DNA of 7,922 bases from Rickettsiales bacterium (GTDB lineage Bacteria > Pseudomonadota > Alphaproteobacteria > TMED109). The notes below the pieces were generated by a model, which worked only from the letters and a program-made list of their open reading frames with translations, was not told the origin of the DNA and did no database searches. The position numbers and the translations under genes are program-made. Each line of letters begins with the position of its first letter. The first letter of the stretch is position 1. The stretch spans positions 1 through 7,922 of the forward strand of contig NZIN01000017.1 in assembly GCA_002689905.1 (NCBI GenBank), given 5' to 3'. Shown here in pieces: positions 5,367 to 7,922 of the stretch.

Positions 5367-6856
5367 GAATATTTTTGCTCGTTGACATCGGAAGAATTTA
5401 AATCGACTACCGACTGTGTTTGATCATTTTTATATACTCCCCAAAGAAAATGTAATAATCGTAGTTGACTTTCATTACTGCCTATGTAATACCCCATCTT
5501 TTGAATTTCTTCGCCAGCAATTATTCTTCTTTTTATACGTTCTTTAAATGTTAATGATTTGTTTTTTTCATATATCCAAAAATTCTCACCACCATGAAGA
5601 CTTAGATCATGGCCGTGTTCCTCAGCCAGTGGTGTGCCTGGAAGAACCCCAAGGGTCGAACCTAATGTTACGCCCTTAACGATAGATTGATATTTTTTGT
5701 ATTTTTTGAACATCCTTAGTGTCTCTAAAAAATCTTCATATGTTTCTGTGGGATATCCCACGATCATTAAGAACTGTAGGTTGACCTTATTTAAATATGC
5801 CTGTTCGACAAATTCATCCATGTCACTATTACTAAATTGTTTTTTCATATGATCTCTCACAGCTTCACTGCCGGATTCTACCCCTATTGACAAGTGCTCG
5901 GCACCTGCCTTACCGGTCAGTTTCCAATCTTCCTCTGTCATGGCTTTTATACCTCTAACAATAAATTGTCCTTGCCATGATATTTTTTGAGTGGCAGACT
6001 CATTGTAGTCGGCCATGACTCCTATGAAATCTCTGTATGCTTTCATGGAACCATTGATAAGACTGTCAGTAAAACCAAATCTATATTTCTTATACCTCTT
6101 ACTTTGCTCGATCATCTCATTTGCTATATCTTGTCCTTTCCTGTAAACGAATTTTTTCCAGTGCTTGTGTATGTCGCAAAAGGTACATCTTCTTACACAC
6201 CCTCGACTTCCTGTTATCATTATTTGATCACCTTCATATGAATCGAGGTCATAGTCCGAGTAATCAGGCAATGGAGAACGTTCGAGATCTAGTTGCTGTA
6301 TCCAATCCGTGTTATCAACGCCGGCACCCTTGCCATGCTTTAATAAGTTTACTATAGCAACTTCTCCCTCTGACACAATGAAGTGATCTATTACTTTTCT
6401 CGCCTTGAGGCTTTTTGCCCATGCATCATTACTGCTACCAATTCCTTGCGTCGAGATTCCCTGGCCTCCAAACACTATTTTCATAGTAGGTGACACTTCT
6501 TTTATTCTTTTGGCGAACATTTCACTGAATTGCTGGCATTGATAGGTGAACACACTGACAGCAACATATTTAGGATTGAACTTTAATAATAAATTATTCA
6601 CGGTCTCGTTGATGTATTCATCGACTATTTTGATTTTTTCTCTGTCCTCCAGCGTCCCAAATGAGAAAAATTTTTTTAGTAACTCAAATTTTTCCTTGTC
6701 TGAATTCTGTAGATTTACAAAATCGTGATTGATATCATGTGTCCTTGCTGAAAATCCATGTTCCATTACACAGGCTTTTATTATTGCAGGTGCCTGTAAA
6801 GGTTGTCCCGTTTCCGTGTACGGTGCTGTAACTATCAGCAAATCACAATTAATCAT
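5363..6856 (-). CDS. B12-binding-type radical SAM enzyme
   Basis: A 497-aa enzyme of the cobalamin-binding radical SAM architecture. Residues 1-180 form a Rossmann-like B12-binding domain (DLLIVTAPYTETGQPLQAP at the start, AVSVFTYQ near 99-106, VFGGQG at 128-133, VSEGE at 161-165). The core follows with Cys220-x3-Cys224-x2-Cys227 (CVRRCTFC), FGFTDSLIN at 260-268, LSIGVESGSE at 322-331 and FLMIVGYPTET at 362-372. The cobalt-ligand motif DxHxxG of base-off B12 proteins is absent, as is common in this superfamily, so cobalamin use is probable but not proven. Members catalyse methylations, ring rearrangements and similar reactions. The substrate is unknown. The start is ATG 6856, overlapping the 2OG oxygenase by eight bases; only AAAG lies before it. 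It overlaps the next gene by ATGA, placing it in a tightly coupled unit with the oxygenase and the beta-rich protein. It is low in GC (20 of 60 at 6061-6120). Confidence 0.92.
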   Translation of the reverse strand: MINCDLLIVTAPYTETGQPLQAPAIIKACVMEHGFSARTHDINHDFVNLQNSDKEKFELLKKFFSFGTLEDREKIKIVDEYINETVNNLLLKFNPKYVAVSVFTYQCQQFSEMFAKRIKEVSPTMKIVFGGQGISTQGIGSSNDAWAKSLKARKVIDHFIVSEGEVAIVNLLKHGKGAGVDNTDWIQQLDLERSPLPDYSDYDLDSYEGDQIMITGSRGCVRRCTFCDIHKHWKKFVYRKGQDIANEMIEQSKRYKKYRFGFTDSLINGSMKAYRDFIGVMADYNESATQKISWQGQFIVRGIKAMTEEDWKLTGKAGAEHLSIGVESGSEAVRDHMKKQFSNSDMDEFVEQAYLNKVNLQFLMIVGYPTETYEDFLETLRMFKKYKKYQSIVKGVTLGSTLGVLPGTPLAEEHGHDLSLHGGENFWIYEKNKSLTFKERIKRRIIAGEEIQKMGYYIGSNESQLRLLHFLWGVYKNDQTQSVVDLNSSDVNEQKYS

Positions 6857-7442
6857 CTTTATTTAAAAATAATACCAAGGCTGTTTTCTTCTCTATGCCT
6901 GCGTTTTTGAAATTATCACTGGTATGCAGGAGATTCCTATGCCATGCTATCATTTTTCCTTTCTTCCATTTACAAACTTTGTCTATAGATAATTTTTCTA
7001 GTAGGTCGCCGTTTATGTGATTGAGAAGTTTCCTCTGCTGTTCCGTGTATTGAAATCCTGTCGTTTGCTGTATTTTGGTTTTCCAATCCTTGACAGTCGC
7101 CTGTTGATCGAAGATTATTGTGTGGGTATCCTTGTCTTCGTACTCTAGCGGAAACAACACGGCGTAATGTGGCACTTCGTCGTCCTTGAAATAGTCTGTG
7201 TGTACTGTCCATGGGATATATTCCTCAAGGAACATTGCCACGGTGATATTGGAATGCGTGAAAGTGCTTTGTATTTTATTTTTTATAGTTTCCATTGGAA
7301 GATCATTCCATGGAAACCCTGTAGTGTATGCATGAAAATCTCCACTGTTCGCAGTTTTAGGTAGCGTTTTATAAAACCTAAGTAAGGCTATTATTTCGTC
7401 ATCATCAAGAAATGAATCTATCTCAAAACTATTTTCTAACAT
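6849..7442 (-). CDS. Fe(II)/2-oxoglutarate-dependent oxygenase-like protein
   Basis: A 197-aa double-stranded-beta-helix oxygenase. The iron-binding facial triad is visible as His81-x-Asp83 (PWTVHTDYF) and a distal His173 (NLLHTSDNF; His168 is a less likely alternative). The 2-oxoglutarate carboxylate ligand, normally Arg or Lys about 10 residues later, could be Lys185 or Lys186 in GIEKKTALVLF. Length is that of compact phage and bacterial members, which hydroxylate proteins, nucleobases or small metabolites; the target here is unknown. ATG 7442 follows the stop of the 114-aa gene by four bases without a Shine-Dalgarno. The end overlaps the B12-type radical SAM gene by eight bases, which suggests co-translation and possibly sequential action on one substrate. 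Confidence 0.85.
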   Translation of the reverse strand: MLENSFEIDSFLDDDEIIALLRFYKTLPKTANSGDFHAYTTGFPWNDLPMETIKNKIQSTFTHSNITVAMFLEEYIPWTVHTDYFKDDEVPHYAVLFPLEYEDKDTHTIIFDQQATVKDWKTKIQQTTGFQYTEQQRKLLNHINGDLLEKLSIDKVCKWKKGKMIAWHRNLLHTSDNFKNAGIEKKTALVLFLNKDD

Positions 7443-7446
7443 ATTA

Positions 7447-7791
7447 TTAATTATTGATGTTGTTCAACAATTTCTTTATCTCTGGTATACGCCTCGTGCC
7501 CATGCTGTGTAGTACCATGCGGATGAACGGTCTCGCTATCCATGGCCAGAATCTGTACCTCTGCACATTCCTATAGAATGCTTGTATGGTCTCAAAGCAT
7601 TTCATCACTTCTGCTTGGTGTTCCTGTTCTTTGAGTTTGTCCTGTGACAGTTCAATCAGTATGGAATGGAATCTTGCTGTGGCGTAGTCCAGTGTGCCAT
7701 AGTACATGTCCACTTGGGTGTTGCCTCCGGTCCTGTCCTTGACCAAATCAATTACTTTTTGATTCTCAAGTACAAAATCCTTCAGTTCCAT
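7447..7791 (-). CDS. Hypothetical protein (114 aa)
   Basis: A 114-aa, largely helical protein: an N-terminal acidic helix (MELKDFVLENQKVIDLVKD), a turn with TGGNTQVDMYYGTLDYA, a long polar helix rich in Glu, Gln and Lys, then an unusual aromatic basic patch YRFWPWIARPFIRMVL at about 78-93 and a basic tail. The patch is too short and charged for a confident membrane segment but could be membrane-proximal or a protein-binding surface. I do not recognise the family. ATG 7791 lies one base after the stop of the gene entering from the right edge; the ribosome binding site is weak. GC is higher than in the enzyme genes (31 of 60 at 7501-7560), so it looks like backbone rather than cargo. Confidence 0.7.
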   Translation of the reverse strand: MELKDFVLENQKVIDLVKDRTGGNTQVDMYYGTLDYATARFHSILIELSQDKLKEQEHQAEVMKCFETIQAFYRNVQRYRFWPWIARPFIRMVLHSMGTRRIPEIKKLLNNINN

Positions 7792-7792
7792 C

Positions 7793-7922
7793 TTACTGCT
7801 TTTTAACTTTGACCTGTAGTGGGAAGTTTTCCTGTCTGGCCGCCAGTGTTGTCTCTATTCCTTTTTGCTCTGCAACTTCGTGTACATATGATCCTACTAT
7901 GCCCTGTCCGTCTTGGTGTATC
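7793..7922 (-). CDS. Hypothetical protein, C-terminal fragment (enters from right edge)
   Basis: An open frame enters at the right edge and ends with TAA at 7795-7793, giving 42 visible residues. They include DGQGIVGSYVHEVAEQKGIE and TTLAARQENFPLQV, with a basic end, KVKKQ. The sequence has the look of a conserved soluble domain end and good codon structure, and it abuts the 114-aa gene by one base, so it is very likely coding. I do not recognise the family with confidence. Confidence 0.65.
   Translation of the reverse strand, partial: IHQDGQGIVGSYVHEVAEQKGIETTLAARQENFPLQVKVKKQ

Noticed and set aside
1..7922. tRNA genes, CRISPR arrays, insertion sequences or long repeats
   Set aside because: I saw no cloverleaf with a GTTCRAnnC-type arm, no regularly spaced repeats, no transposase motifs and no long terminal repeats by eye. 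A computed search could still find short ones.

Overview
The window is a very densely packed stretch with small genes, stop/start overlaps of 1 to 8 bases, almost no intergenic DNA, and no tRNA, rRNA or insertion sequence that I can see. This layout, with a phage-sized glutaredoxin, a helical-hairpin microprotein and enzyme cargo, looks most like a large tailed phage of a marine bacterium (T4-like cyanophage or pelagiphage type). That assignment is inference: there is no structural or replication hallmark gene in the window. A short fragment of a host-like genome is the alternative. The ferredoxin resembles the proteobacterial FdxA type, which would fit a proteobacterial host.

Layout. (1) Bases 1-1068, leftward: an operon of a 61-aa helical protein, a 7Fe-8S ferredoxin, a 109-aa unknown, a 64-aa basic unknown and the N-terminus of another unknown. 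A promoter with exact consensus hexamers (TTGACA, 17-base spacer, TATAAT) drives it. (2) Bases 1069-1166: the only real intergenic gap, a divergent promoter region. (3) Bases 1167-3396, rightward: an N-terminal-twitch radical SAM protein and an overlapping PLP aminotransferase-fold protein. (4) Bases 3335-7922, leftward: from right to left an unknown C-terminal fragment, a 114-aa unknown, an Fe(II)/2-oxoglutarate oxygenase, a B12-binding-type radical SAM enzyme, a 169-aa beta-rich unknown, a two-helix membrane protein, glutaredoxin and an asparagine-synthase-like protein. The rightward and leftward units collide with a 62-base tail-to-tail coding overlap.

How the parts may work together. Five enzyme families typical of tailoring or secondary-metabolite chemistry (two radical SAM proteins, one PLP enzyme, one AsnB-fold enzyme, one 2OG oxygenase) lie within about 6.3 kb. 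They are low in GC and mostly lack a good ribosome binding site. The ferredoxin, glutaredoxin and small-gene parts are GC-richer and have clear Shine-Dalgarno sites. I read this as a phage backbone carrying an acquired modification module. The substrate cannot be told from sequence: a glycan, nucleotide/base, small metabolite or polypeptide are all possible. The ferredoxin and glutaredoxin could supply electrons, but that link is conjecture.
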